64,000 nt of DNA from Schaalia odontolytica (GCF_009730335.1 NZ_CP046315.1:62001-126000); one strand, 5' to 3'; shown: positions 8,013 through 16,556, counted from the first letter of the stretch. The notes: a model not told the origin generated them from the sequence alone. Translations and numbers: made by a program.

Positions 8013-9922
8013 GCGAAACGAACACCCCCCAGCTCTCCGACAAGGAGATGGAAGAGATCGTCGAACGAGCCGTCGCCGCCGGCACGGCCCCGGCCTCGTC
8101 CGACATTCACCCAGACGACGCGCAGCCCCTGCTTAAGATCACGGACCTGGAGGTCACTTTCACCTCCTCGACCGGCGTCGTCCCCGCCGTGCGCGGCGCG
8201 AACCTGACGATCTACCCCGGCCAGACCGTCGCCATCGTCGGCGAGTCCGGCTCCGGTAAGTCCACGACCGCCGCCGCCGTCATCGGCCTGCTGCCGGGCA
8301 CCGGCAAGGTCGCGGGCGGAAAGATCGAGTTTGACGGGCGCGACATCACCCACCTGACCACCAGTGAGTGGGTGGAGCTGCGCGGATCCGGCATCGGCCT
8401 CGTCCCCCAGGACCCGATGAGCAACCTCAACCCCGTGCTCCGCGTGGGCAAGCAGGTCAAGGAAGCCCTCATCGCGAACGAGGTCGTACCCCGCTCCGAG
8501 GTCGGACAGCGCGTCACCGCCCTTCTCGAGGAAGCCGGCCTGCCCGACGCGGAACGCCGCGCCAAGCAGTTCCCCCACGAGTTCTCCGGCGGCATGCGCC
8601 AGCGCGCGCTTATCGCCATCGGCATGGCCGCGCACCCCAAGCTGCTGATCGCCGACGAGCCGACCTCCGCCCTGGACGTCACCGTCCAGCGCCGCATCCT
8701 CGACCACCTCGGCAAGCTCACCGCCGAGATGGGCACCGCCGTGCTGTTCATTACGCACGACCTCGGCCTGGCGGCCGAGCGCGCCGAGCAGCTCGTCGTC
8801 ATGCACCGCGGCCGCATCGTCGAGTCCGGCCCCGCCCTCGAGATCCTCCAGCACCCCCAGCACCCCTACACGAAACGTCTCGTGTCCGCCGCGCCCTCCC
8901 TGGCCTCGGCGCGGATCGAGTCCGCGCACAAGCGGGGGATCGCGGTCACCGACGAGGAGCTCGTCGGCGCCGGCAAGGGTGCGACCTCCACGGACGCCAT
9001 CATCCGCGTCGAGAACCTCACGAAGGAATTCGACATCCGCGGTGCCAAGAAGGGCAACGACACCTTCCTGGCCGTCGACGACGTTTCCTTCGAGCTGCGC
9101 CGGGGCACGACCCTTGCGGTCGTCGGCGAGTCCGGCTCCGGCAAATCCACCGCCGCGAACATGGTGCTCCAGCTCCTCAAGCCCACCAAGGGCAAAGTCT
9201 ACTTCGACGGCGAGGACACCTCGCAGATGAGCGAGGCGGAGCTCTTCCGCCTGCGCCGCCGCCTCCAGGCCGTGTTCCAGAACCCCTACGGCTCCCTGGA
9301 TCCCATGTACTCGATCTACCGCCTGATCGAAGAGCCGCTGAAGATCCACGGATACGGCTCCCTGGAGTACGCGCGCGCCGAAATCAAGCGCGCCGAGGCC
9401 ACGGGCCGCGAGCCCGAAGAGTGGATGCGCGTCCTCGTCGAGGCCGCCGACGCGAAGCGTTCGCTGACCGCCGCCGAGAAAGGCCAGTTCAACCCGAAGA
9501 AGCTGCGCATCGCGCGCGCTTCCGAGCTGCTCGACATGGTGGCCCTGCCGCGTAGCGCCATGCGCCGCTACCCGAACGAGCTCTCTGGCGGCCAGCGCCA
9601 GCGCGTGGCCGTGGCCCGCGCCCTCGCGCTCAACCCGGAGGTCATCGTCCTGGACGAAGCCGTGTCCGCCCTCGACGTGCTGGTGCAGAACCAGATCCTG
9701 TACCTGCTCAACGACCTGCAGGCACAGCTGGGCCTGTCCTACCTGTTCATCACGCACGACCTGGCCGTTGTCCGCCAGATCGCCGACGACGTGATCGTCA
9801 TGGAGAAGGGCAAGCTCGTCGAGGCCAACTCGACGGACGAGCTGTTCAACAACCCGGTCCAGGACTACACGCGCGAGCTGATCGAGGCCGTCCCCGGCCG
9901 CAACATCCAGCTCAACCTGTGA
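8009..9922 (+). CDS. Fused double ATPase of the oligopeptide transporter (OppD-OppF fusion)
   Basis: A 637-residue protein with two complete ABC domains in one chain. Domain 1: Walker A GESGSGKSTT (about residue 79), signature FSGGMRQRALIAIGMA, Walker B LLIADEPTSALDVTVQ. Domain 2: a second GESGSGKSTAA, signature LSGGQRQRVAVARALA, Walker B VIVLDEAVSALDVLVQ. The second domain carries an inserted segment of about 45 residues (after LKIHGYGSLEYARAEIKRAE) between the Q-loop and the signature. The N-terminal tail contains AGTAPASSD, encoded by an exact copy of the dispersed 14-mer at 8087-8100. It closes the operon, starting with a GTG that overlaps the preceding stop. Confidence 0.93.
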   Translation: MSETNTPQLSDKEMEEIVERAVAAGTAPASSDIHPDDAQPLLKITDLEVTFTSSTGVVPAVRGANLTIYPGQTVAIVGESGSGKSTTAAAVIGLLPGTGKVAGGKIEFDGRDITHLTTSEWVELRGSGIGLVPQDPMSNLNPVLRVGKQVKEALIANEVVPRSEVGQRVTALLEEAGLPDAERRAKQFPHEFSGGMRQRALIAIGMAAHPKLLIADEPTSALDVTVQRRILDHLGKLTAEMGTAVLFITHDLGLAAERAEQLVVMHRGRIVESGPALEILQHPQHPYTKRLVSAAPSLASARIESAHKRGIAVTDEELVGAGKGATSTDAIIRVENLTKEFDIRGAKKGNDTFLAVDDVSFELRRGTTLAVVGESGSGKSTAANMVLQLLKPTKGKVYFDGEDTSQMSEAELFRLRRRLQAVFQNPYGSLDPMYSIYRLIEEPLKIHGYGSLEYARAEIKRAEATGREPEEWMRVLVEAADAKRSLTAAEKGQFNPKKLRIARASELLDMVALPRSAMRRYPNELSGGQRQRVAVARALALNPEVIVLDEAVSALDVLVQNQILYLLNDLQAQLGLSYLFITHDLAVVRQIADDVIVMEKGKLVEANSTDELFNNPVQDYTRELIEAVPGRNIQLNL

Positions 9923-9943
9923 GCAACTGACACACGCGAGTGT

Positions 9944-9975
9944 GGGGCCCGAGGCGCTGCGGCGCTTCGGGCCCC
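9944..9975 (+). terminator. Terminator hairpin after the oligopeptide operon
   Basis: GGGGCCCGAGGCGC (9944-9957) pairs with GCGCTTCGGGCCCC (9962-9975) around a TGCG loop. Flanking ACACGCGAG and CTCGCTGTGT extend the stem outward to about 9931-9985. It lies about 20 nt after the stop codon. Confidence 0.75.
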
Positions 9976-10014
9976 TCGCTGTGTCCTGCCGGGTTGCTTG
10001 GCCCGATTGATGAT

Positions 10015-10047
10015 GTTGCTTGTGGCCCCACGGGTGTTCCGGGCGCC
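10015..10047 (-). repeat. 3'-end module of the composite intergenic repeat, partial inverted copy
   Basis: The reverse complement reads GGCGCCCGGAACACCCGTGG then GGCCACAAGCAAC, nearly identical to 42131-42162 and related to 20747-20782 and 55624-55659. Relative to the upstream gene (stop at 9922) it has the same orientation as the other copies have to theirs. Confidence 0.7.
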
Positions 10048-10415
10048 GTCGGGCCCGGGTGGCGTCGGGTCCGGGTACCCACCACACCGGCGGCGATGGG
10101 GGTTTTGCAGCATTAGGAGGTGGCTGGCGGCGTGTCGCCGGCATGTCACACCCCTAATGACGCATTTCCCCCGTTTGGGGGCGGCCAGGTCCCGACGGGA
10201 GGCGGTGTGGCCGCCAAACTGCAGACCACCTCGGCGAACAACGCTGATAACGGCCTGTTGTGACTGATTGGGTCTGCGCTGTCGTGGTTTCGGTCTTAGT
10301 CATCGTGTGTTGTTCGCACGTGGGCCCTTGAACCTGCGCGTCAACCCTTAGACGCGCACATAAACCCCTAGACATGCGCCTGGGCTGCGCCGCCCACGCG
10401 CATATCATCGGGTTA

Positions 10416-10455
10416 ACGTGCGAGGTATCGGGCCCACGTGCGAGGTATCGGGCCC
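10416..10455. repeat. Two exact tandem copies of a 20-bp unit
   Basis: ACGTGCGAGGTATCGGGCCC occurs at 10416-10435 and again at 10436-10455, and the sequence continues into a third ACG. The unit spans two helical turns. No gene overlaps it. It could be a pair of protein sites or a slippage product. Confidence 0.8.
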
Positions 10456-10652
10456 ACGCTACACAAGCCGGGCCCAGGCGCAAGGTGACGGGCTCGCCGG
10501 CGGAGCCAGCGACTGATCAAACCAATGTCGCATGCATTGTCCCTATCAACCTTTCACACATTGAAATGGCATCTTCGCAATTCCAACGTTTCCAGGGATT
10601 GCAGGATACTAGCTCGGGGAGATTGCATGCGACTGTCGGGGGACGCCACCCC

Positions 10653-10664
10653 TGACATTTGTCA
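10653..10664. promoter_or_regulatory. TGACA-NN-TGTCA palindrome upstream of the ABC-2 exporter
   Basis: TGACATTTGTCA is an inverted repeat with a 2-nt spacer, 62 bp upstream of the ATPase start. DesR/LiaR-type response regulators bind short inverted repeats in the promoters of the ABC genes they control, and such a regulator is encoded at 13529-14170. The assignment is inferred from position. Confidence 0.4.
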
Positions 10665-10725
10665 CGGCACCACCTGCATCAAAGGGCACTTCCGGGACCA
10701 TTAATACGGGCGCAGACTGGGAGCC

Positions 10726-11448
10726 ATGAACGCAGAAGCAACGCCCGCCCTCCAGGCGACAAACATTCACCAGTCTTTCGGCCACGTCGACGCGCTACGC
10801 GGCGTGAACCTGACCCTCATGCCCGGCGAGATCGTGGCACTCCTCGGCGTCAACGGCGCGGGCAAGAGCACTTTCCTGGACATCGTCCTCGGCCTGGCCA
10901 CCCCCACGCAGGGCGACATCAGCGTCTACGGCATGAGCCCGCGCGAGGCCGTGCGCCGCTCCCTCGTGAGCGCGATGCTTCAGACCGGATCGATGCCGCG
11001 CAACGGGAAGGTCCGCAACACGATCGACCTGGTCGCCGCAATGCACGCCAACCCAATCCCCACCGACGAGCTCCTCGAACGCACAAACCTCACCAAGCTC
11101 GCCAAGCGCCCCCTCGACAAGCTTTCCGGAGGCGAGCGCCAGCGCGTGCGCCTCGCCCTCGCACTGGCCGGCAACCCGGAATTCCTGATCCTCGACGAGC
11201 CGACCGCCGGCATGGATGCGCTGGCCCGCCGCGCCTTCTGGGAGACGATGCGCGCCGAGGCCGCGGAGGGCCGCACGCTCCTCTTCGCCACGCACTACCT
11301 GACCGAGGCCCGCAAGGACGCCGACCGCATCGTGATCATTGACGCCGGGAAGGTCCTCCTGGACGCTCCCACCGAGCAGGTCGTCGCCGACAACGAGGAC
11401 CTCGAAGACGTCTTCGAGCGCATCACCTCCCACACCGACGCCGAGTGA
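10726..11448 (+). CDS. ABC-2 type exporter ATP-binding protein
   Basis: A 240-residue ATPase of the drug/antibiotic/lantibiotic-export group. Walker A LLGVNGAGKSTF (about residues 39-50), signature LSGGERQRVRLALALA and Walker B FLILDEPTAGMDALARR are intact, and the H-loop is FATHYL. It is followed by a multispanning permease and then a DesK/DesR-like sensor pair, a module common in Actinobacteria and Firmicutes in which cell-envelope stress or a peptide induces the exporter. CAGACT 7 nt before the ATG could be a weak -10 for a leaderless start. The substrate is unknown. Confidence 0.9.
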   Translation: MNAEATPALQATNIHQSFGHVDALRGVNLTLMPGEIVALLGVNGAGKSTFLDIVLGLATPTQGDISVYGMSPREAVRRSLVSAMLQTGSMPRNGKVRNTIDLVAAMHANPIPTDELLERTNLTKLAKRPLDKLSGGERQRVRLALALAGNPEFLILDEPTAGMDALARRAFWETMRAEAAEGRTLLFATHYLTEARKDADRIVIIDAGKVLLDAPTEQVVADNEDLEDVFERITSHTDAE

Positions 11449-11552
11449 GCGCGACGAACGCCCACCCCGATGAGCCGTCCCCAGCCGCGTCCCGAGGCCA
11501 ACGCCGAGGCCCACGCCCCACGAACGCAGACACGACACACGAAGAAGGCATC

Positions 11553-12341
11553 ATGACCACCCAGGCACCCGCACGAGCCACCGACCGACCGATTCCCTCC
11601 CCCTTCACCGGAGCGGGCAAGCTGTGGCGCGCGACTTTCCTGTCCCACATCCTCAACCCGTGGAACATGGCGTTTGCCCTGCTGCTCCCCATGTTCATGT
11701 ACGCGATGTTCGGCATGACCGATGTTGCGCGCACGACCCAGACCGGGCGCGGGAACCTGGCAGCCGCGATGATCGCGATGATGACCACGTACGGCGTCAT
11801 CCTGGTCGGAGGCTCGCTCGGCGCGACGCTGTCCGTCGAGCGCACGACCGGCATCTCGCGCATGTACGCGCTGACCCCCATCCAGCCGTGGGTGATCCTC
11901 CTCGTACGCCTCACGGCCCTCGTGGCGCTGAGCGCGTTTATCACACTCATCACCTTCAGCTTTGGCCTGGCCACGGGCGCGCAGATGACCCCGGGCGCGT
12001 GGGCGGCCAGCGCCGCGGTCGTCGTCGCCCTGTCGGCCCTGGGTGCGCTCATCGGCCTGGCCTGCGGATACACGATCAAGGGTGAGAACGCCTACAGCGC
12101 CTCCGCGTTCGTCATGCTGATGGGCGCGTTCGTGTCCGGCATGTTCATCCCGCTGGACCAGCTGCCGCCTTTCGTCGCACAGATCGCGCCCTTCACACCT
12201 CTGTACGGCGCCGTCCAGGCGATCTACGCCGTCGCCGGAACCGTGACGATGCCGACCGCCGCGTGGCTCAACATCGCCGGGTGGGCGGTCATCACGGCCG
12301 GCATCGCCTGGTGGGGTGCGTCCCACGACACGGGTCGATAG
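11553..12341 (+). CDS. ABC-2 type exporter permease
   Basis: A 262-residue membrane protein with about six transmembrane helices, including MAFALLLPMFMYAMFG, MIAMMTTYGVILVGGSLGA and a last segment after PFTPLYGAVQAIY. The motif SVERTTGISRMYALTPIQP in the cytoplasmic loop is typical of ABC-2 permeases. I start at ATG 11553, which has GAAGAAGG just upstream. A GTG at 11445 overlapping the ATPase stop would add 36 mostly polar residues and cannot be excluded. It forms the channel for the ATPase upstream. Confidence 0.85.
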   Translation: MTTQAPARATDRPIPSPFTGAGKLWRATFLSHILNPWNMAFALLLPMFMYAMFGMTDVARTTQTGRGNLAAAMIAMMTTYGVILVGGSLGATLSVERTTGISRMYALTPIQPWVILLVRLTALVALSAFITLITFSFGLATGAQMTPGAWAASAAVVVALSALGALIGLACGYTIKGENAYSASAFVMLMGAFVSGMFIPLDQLPPFVAQIAPFTPLYGAVQAIYAVAGTVTMPTAAWLNIAGWAVITAGIAWWGASHDTGR

Positions 12342-12344
12342 GCT
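12339..12344 (+). promoter_or_regulatory. -10 box for a leaderless sensor-kinase transcript
   Basis: TAGGCT ends 6 nt before the ATG at 12351, and its TAG is also the stop codon of the permease. No Shine-Dalgarno precedes the start. Position fits transcription starting at or next to the A of ATG. Confidence 0.4.
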
Positions 12345-12350
12345 GTTGCC

Positions 12351-13454
12351 ATGAAGGAGCGCTTGATCTCCCTGGCGTGGGCGGCCCCGTGGATGCTGTT
12401 CATGGGCTTCCCCCTGGCCTACGCCCTGGAGTTGACGGATACCGCCCAGCGCGCGGGCATCATCGGGCTGTGCGCCCTCCTCGCGGCCGCTAACTCGGCG
12501 GTGTGGCTGACCAATCCCCTTCCAGCACGCAACTCTTTCACGAGGCCATTCATCCTCTCACACGCGGCGCTGGCGGCGGCGACGGCCATCTACCTCGTCT
12601 ACGCGACCGCTGTCGGTTTCCCGTACGCATTCATGCTGACGTCGTATCTGCTGGTCGCATGGATTTTCCAGGCGCCAATTCGCTTCGTCCCCTCGGGCGT
12701 CGTGCCGATCGTCGCCATTGCGGGCGTGGCCGCTTATGCCGAGGGAGAGCCACTGTGGATGATCTGGTACCTGGCCCTCCTCATCGGTTTCGTGGGGGTT
12801 GCCCGTTGGGGCATGGAACGCTCGGCCCGTGAGCGCCTGCGCCGCCAGGACGCGATTCAGCGCGCGAAGGCCGCCGAGCGTGCGCGCCTGAGCACGGACC
12901 TGCACGATATCCTCGGGCACTCGCTGACGGGGATCACGATGGTGTCCGAGCTGGCGGGTCGCCTCCTGGAGGCGGGTCGCGTGGAGGAGGCGCGCGAGCA
13001 GCTGCGCGCGGTCACGGCTCAGTCGAACGAGGCCTTGGCTGACGTCCGCCGCATCGTGGCGGCAACGCGGGCCCTGTCGCCCGTCGAGGAGCTTGAGGAG
13101 GCCCGTGCCCTCCTGGAGGTCGCGCGCGTCGACGCCGACATCACGAACGAGGGAGAGCCGCCGTCGGGTCCTCGTTCGGCTGCGGCGGCTCACGTGATCC
13201 GTGAGGGCGTCACGAACGCGATCATGCACGCGCACCCCTCGTGGGTCCGCATCCGCCTCTCCCCCGGCGGCGTAACCGTCACCAACGACGGTTACTCAGC
13301 CGCCTACGCCGCGTCGAGCGCGGGATCAGGGTCGGGCCTGGCGGGCCTGTCCGAGCTGGTCGGCGACGAGGGCACACTTTCCTGGGGCGCGTCGGGCTCC
13401 ACGTGGACGCTCGCGCTGTCCTTCGGCTCCGAACCCAACGCTCGCTCATCCTGA
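12351..13454 (+). CDS. Sensor histidine kinase, DesK-like (HisKA_3)
   Basis: A 367-residue membrane kinase. About five hydrophobic helices fill residues 1-150 (for example AAPWMLFMGFPLAYAL and GVVPIVAIAGVAAYA), with almost no extracytoplasmic domain. A helix rich in charged residues follows, then the dimerization H-box RLSTDLHDILGHSLTGITM with the phosphoryl His at residue 185, and a short HATPase_c domain (HVIREGVTNAIMHA; GSGLAGLSELV). This is the layout of DesK-type intramembrane-sensing kinases. The partner regulator is encoded 75 bp downstream, and the likely target is the upstream exporter. Confidence 0.9.
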   Translation: MKERLISLAWAAPWMLFMGFPLAYALELTDTAQRAGIIGLCALLAAANSAVWLTNPLPARNSFTRPFILSHAALAAATAIYLVYATAVGFPYAFMLTSYLLVAWIFQAPIRFVPSGVVPIVAIAGVAAYAEGEPLWMIWYLALLIGFVGVARWGMERSARERLRRQDAIQRAKAAERARLSTDLHDILGHSLTGITMVSELAGRLLEAGRVEEAREQLRAVTAQSNEALADVRRIVAATRALSPVEELEEARALLEVARVDADITNEGEPPSGPRSAAAAHVIREGVTNAIMHAHPSWVRIRLSPGGVTVTNDGYSAAYAASSAGSGSGLAGLSELVGDEGTLSWGASGSTWTLALSFGSEPNARSS

Positions 13455-13528
13455 GGGGCGGGCACACCCGAGAGATGATCCTCTGATCTGCGCTAGCCTG
13501 GTACCCCAAGCGCAGACAGGAGGGTGAC

Positions 13529-14170
13529 GTGACGATTCGGGTACTCGTGGCCGACGATCAGGCGATGATTCGCGGTGCCCTGGCGGGGCTGCTGGACCTG
13601 GAGCGCGACATCAAGGTCGTCGCGCAGGCCGCAGATGGCGCGCAGGCCCTCGAGGAGCTGGCGCGCGTGGCATCAGCGGACGACCCGGCCCGCAGGGGCA
13701 CCCCCGTCGACGTCGCCATCATCGACATCGAGATGCCCCGTATGGACGGCATCACGGCCACGCAGGCAATTCGCTCACGTTTCCCGGGCGTGCGCGTGCT
13801 CATCGTGACGACATTCGGGCGCCCGGGATACCTGCAGCGCGCCCTCGACGCGGGTGCCACGGGCTTCATGGTCAAGGATGCACCGGTCGAAGCCCTGGCC
13901 GACGGAGTGCGCACGGTGGCTGCGGGGGGCCGCGCGATCGACCAGAGCCTGGCCCTCGAGGCGCTGTCGGCGGGCTCCTCACCCCTGACGGACCGCGAGG
14001 CCGACGTTTTACGCGAGGTCGAGGGCGGCGGCACCATCGCGGACATCGCTCACTCGCTGGGGCTCAGCCAGGGGACGGTGCGCAACCACGTGTCGTCGTC
14101 GATGCTGAAGATGGACGCGCGCACGCGCGCCGAGGCCGCGTCCCTGGCCCGCGCCGCAGGCTGGTTGTAG
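13529..14170 (+). CDS. Response regulator, NarL/DesR type
   Basis: A 213-residue regulator. The receiver domain has the acidic pair DD (residues 9-10), phospho-acceptor Asp66 in VAIIDIEMPRMDG, Thr in IVTTF and Lys in MVKDAP. The C-terminal LuxR-type helix-turn-helix is LTDREADVLREVEGGGTIADIAHSLGLS followed by GTVRNHVSS. The receiver carries a small insertion (ASADDPARRGTPV). The GTG start has GGAGGG upstream. TAGCCT near 13495 could be its own -10 box. It is the partner of the kinase upstream. Confidence 0.92.
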   Translation: MTIRVLVADDQAMIRGALAGLLDLERDIKVVAQAADGAQALEELARVASADDPARRGTPVDVAIIDIEMPRMDGITATQAIRSRFPGVRVLIVTTFGRPGYLQRALDAGATGFMVKDAPVEALADGVRTVAAGGRAIDQSLALEALSAGSSPLTDREADVLREVEGGGTIADIAHSLGLSQGTVRNHVSSSMLKMDARTRAEAASLARAAGWL

Positions 14171-14184
14171 GCAGGCCGCGCAAG

Positions 14185-14203
14185 TGGTATCAGAGTGATA
14201 CCA
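14185..14203. promoter_or_regulatory. Operator palindrome of the toxin-antitoxin module
   Basis: TGGTATCA-GAG-TGATACCA is a perfect 8-bp inverted repeat with a 3-bp spacer, ending 7 nt before the antitoxin ATG at 14211. RHH antitoxins normally bind such palindromes at their own promoter and repress the pair. The binding itself is inferred. Confidence 0.65.
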
Positions 14204-14210
14204 TGTCGAT

Positions 14211-14414
14211 ATGGCTATGACACTTCGACTCGACGAGGAACACGCACGCAAGCTGGACGAGCTCGCCCAGCGTTCCGGCACGTCCAAACACGATGCAGTG
14301 CTGCGCGCCATCGATGAGGAATTCAACCGCATGACCCACCGTCAGCGCGTCACCGACGCACTCAACCAAACCGTTGAGCGCTGGGGGGACGCACTTGAGC
14401 GACTCGGCCAGTAA
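14211..14414 (+). CDS. Ribbon-helix-helix antitoxin (CopG-like)
   Basis: A 67-residue protein. MTLRLDEEHARKLDELAQRSGTSKHDAVLRAIDEEF fits the ribbon-helix-helix pattern: a short beta strand with alternating polar and hydrophobic residues, then two helices split by S/G-T-S-K. The C-terminal tail (RVTDALNQTVERWGDALERLGQ) would wrap the toxin. It sits immediately behind a perfect palindrome and 4 nt before the Doc-type gene. It probably neutralizes that toxin and represses the operon. Confidence 0.8.
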   Translation: MAMTLRLDEEHARKLDELAQRSGTSKHDAVLRAIDEEFNRMTHRQRVTDALNQTVERWGDALERLGQ

Positions 14415-14418
14415 CACT

Positions 14419-14802
14419 ATGCCGTGCGAGTTTCTCTCGCTTGAGGACCTCCTGGATATTATGACTGCACTGAGAATCGGTCCTGTCCGGGATCTCGGCC
14501 TCCTCAATGCGGCGGCACTGCGCCCCCAAACAACGTTGATGGGCCAGGACGCCTACCCGTCCACCGCCGCCAAAGCCGCAGCCCTCCTCGAGTCGCTCAC
14601 GAAAAATCACGCGCTCATCGATGGAAACAAACGCCTTGCATGGGCCGCATGTTCCGTTTTCCTATCACTCAACGCGCTCGAGATCCGGGAGACCGTTTCC
14701 AACGATGACGTGTACGAGCTTGTCATCGCCGTCGCTTCCTCTGACGTGACGTTTGAGCACGTCTGCATCACATTGTCGGAATGGACGGCTACGCACCCAT
14801 GA
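14419..14802 (+). CDS. Doc-type Fic toxin
   Basis: A 127-residue protein with the Fic/Doc active-site motif HALIDGNKRLAWA; the fold around it (AAALLESLTKNHALIDGNKR) is that of Doc, death-on-curing. Doc phosphorylates EF-Tu and so stops translation; related Fic proteins AMP-ylate. The first motif position is H and the usual F is replaced by L, as in many Doc homologues. I use ATG 14419; alternatives TTG 14395 or 14374 would overlap the antitoxin. The 3' end overlaps the convergent VanZ gene by 14 bp, an unusual tail-to-tail arrangement suggesting the module was inserted here. Confidence 0.85.
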   Translation: MPCEFLSLEDLLDIMTALRIGPVRDLGLLNAAALRPQTTLMGQDAYPSTAAKAAALLESLTKNHALIDGNKRLAWAACSVFLSLNALEIRETVSNDDVYELVIAVASSDVTFEHVCITLSEWTATHP

Positions 14803-15643
14803 AGCGCGAGTTGCGTGCCATGAAGGGCAGCAGGCGCACGCCCGCGTAGGTGCCCAGCGTGTTCATGATGATGTCGTCGATGTCGACGACTCGGTAGGTG
14901 CAGGGCACGACGCCGAACAGGCCCGTGTACTGGGTCAGCTCGATAAGGCAGGAGACAGCACAGCCGATCACCACCCACGCCAGGACGCGGCGGTGCGGGA
15001 TCGATCGAGCCAGGCGAGATCCGTCGGCGGGCGCACCCTCGGGGGCACGCCGCATGCGGCGGATGCGCCACGTGGTCTCCACGAGGGACCCCAGGGGCAC
15101 AAACAGCGCGATGTTCAGCAGGATCGACAGCGCGTACAGGGTGCCACGCAGACTCTCGCCGTCGCGGAACTGGTCGGCGACAGCCACGAACGATCCGAAC
15201 GGCGTGTAGTTATCCCAGTGGATGATCGCGGCACACGCAGCCACCGGGTCGGAGGGCAGCGGCAGCAGCGTGAAAATCAGCAGGCCTGCCACGTACAGAA
15301 TCCAGGCGAGAGGCAGGGCGCGCGGGAGCCTCCACTTCGACGAGGCGGGGACCGCGACCGCGGGAATCTCTGCCGTCGTCGGGGTGTCCGGGTTCTCCTC
15401 GCGAGGCAGGAGCGCACTCGTCTGTTTCGAGCGACGATAGATGAGCGGCAATGCTTGAACGACGGTCAGGCGCGCACGGCTCACCCGCCCGGCGCTCTGA
15501 ACGGAGTCGGTCGAGGCCTCGGCACGCCCCGCGGTGACACTGGGTTCACCTCGGCGCCCGAACCACCACCACAGCGCGCACGTGATCGCGCAGACAGTGA
15601 CGTAAAGGCCCAGATCAAGCGCCCAGTTAATTGCCGTGTACAT
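14789..15643 (-). CDS. VanZ-like family membrane protein
   Basis: A 284-residue membrane protein. One N-terminal helix (ALDLGLYVTVCAITCALWWWF) is followed by a polar stretch of about 100 residues, then the VanZ-like block: LPLAWILYVAGLLIFTLLPLP, LLNIALFVPLGSL, VIGCAVSCLIELTQY and VVDIDDIIMNTLGTYAGV. The last motif (D-I-D-D-x-x-x-N-T-L-G) is diagnostic for VanZ-like proteins. I start at ATG 15643 because GGGGAGGGG lies just upstream; the longer frame to 15784 has no ribosome site. VanZ confers low-level teicoplanin resistance in enterococci, but most homologues have no known role. Confidence 0.82.
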   Translation of the reverse strand: MYTAINWALDLGLYVTVCAITCALWWWFGRRGEPSVTAGRAEASTDSVQSAGRVSRARLTVVQALPLIYRRSKQTSALLPREENPDTPTTAEIPAVAVPASSKWRLPRALPLAWILYVAGLLIFTLLPLPSDPVAACAAIIHWDNYTPFGSFVAVADQFRDGESLRGTLYALSILLNIALFVPLGSLVETTWRIRRMRRAPEGAPADGSRLARSIPHRRVLAWVVIGCAVSCLIELTQYTGLFGVVPCTYRVVDIDDIIMNTLGTYAGVRLLPFMARNSRFMGA

Positions 15644-15818
15644 GTCACCCCTCCCCTTGAGGGGAACATTACCGGCGTTATCGGGCAATGTTGCGGACGT
15701 GCGCTCAGTTCCACACGAGATGGACACATCGTGAGAAAACGCCTGGGAAACCACTGGAAATTGCTGGTCAGAACTGCGCGTCACAACGGCGCATGGCGCA
15801 GGGCTAGCACCCCGCCCA

Positions 15819-16556
15819 TCACCCGGAACAGATAGACAGCTGCTCGGCGAGCGCGTCCTGTTCAGCCCGAGTCACGCTCAGCCCGTACGCGTTTTTGACG
15901 GCGATCTGGCGCTTCACGTAGTCGCAGCGGAACGCGGTATTGGGCGGCAGCCACTGATCCGCGGACGAGGCCGATTTGTCCTCGTTAGCCTGGCCATCCA
16001 CCGCGAGCAGGTTCTCCGGGTCGTTGGCGAATTCCTGGCGGCGCTGCGCGTCCCACTGCCAGGCGCCCGAGCGCCACGCGTCCGCGAGGGCGACGACGTG
16101 GTCGATCTGCACCAGGGACGAGGTCTTGTCCCCCCTCTGGAACTCGATCGTGGCACCCGTGTAGGGCTCAGCGAGCGTGCCCGACAGGACCACGCAATCG
16201 CGCGTGCCCGGCTTGAAAGTGGGGCGCGCCAGGTCGCGGGCAAGAATGTCATTGCGGGTGTCGCAGCCGTTGCGGTCGGTGTCCGCCCAGCGCTGCCCGA
16301 AGGCCTCGCGGTCATACGCCGGCGCGGCCGGATCGTCGACCGACTCTCGGACCGTGAGCTCACGCAGCTGGCGGGCAGCCTCGCTATCCGGCAGAGAGGA
16401 CAGCGCCTGCCCGCTGCGCAGCGGCGGCCACCCCAGGCGCGAACGCAGGCCCAGCAGATCCCAGCCGACGCCGGGCGCGAACGCCCACACGAGCGCCGCG
16501 AGAATCACCAGCAGGAGGACCGTGTCCCCAACGCTCCTGCGTCGCTTGCGCGCCAT
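15819..16556 (-). CDS. Secreted or membrane-anchored HNH nuclease (DUF1524-like)
   Basis: A 245-residue protein. A single N-terminal hydrophobic helix (TVLLLVILAALVWAFAPGVGW) anchors or exports it. The catalytic region shows TDRNGCDTRNDILARDL, then VQIDHVVALADAWRSGAW, then NDPENLLAVDGQANEDKSASS, the arrangement of DUF1524/GmrSD-type HNH nucleases that are common as exported proteins in Actinobacteria. The His of DHVV would be the general base. I start at ATG 16556 with AGAGGGAG upstream. It may degrade extracellular DNA. It is isolated from the upstream gene by a terminator. Confidence 0.82.
   Translation of the reverse strand: MARKRRRSVGDTVLLLVILAALVWAFAPGVGWDLLGLRSRLGWPPLRSGQALSSLPDSEAARQLRELTVRESVDDPAAPAYDREAFGQRWADTDRNGCDTRNDILARDLARPTFKPGTRDCVVLSGTLAEPYTGATIEFQRGDKTSSLVQIDHVVALADAWRSGAWQWDAQRRQEFANDPENLLAVDGQANEDKSASSADQWLPPNTAFRCDYVKRQIAVKNAYGLSVTRAEQDALAEQLSICSG

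Larger units (their letters stand above)
9986..10700. other. Gene-free spacer with repeats
   Basis: About 700 bp between the oligopeptide operon and the ABC-2 exporter. No reading frame here has a credible start, codon use or family match. It contains the partial 3'-end module (10015-10047), two CCC(C/T)TAGAC boxes 20 bp apart (10345 and 10365), a 20-bp tandem duplication (10416-10455) and, at its right end, the TGACATTTGTCA palindrome. Confidence 0.6.

Noticed and set aside
7919-10144. Long minus-strand frame of 741 codons opposite the oligopeptide ATPase
   Set aside because: Antisense shadow of a clear double ABC ATPase in high-GC DNA; no family features.
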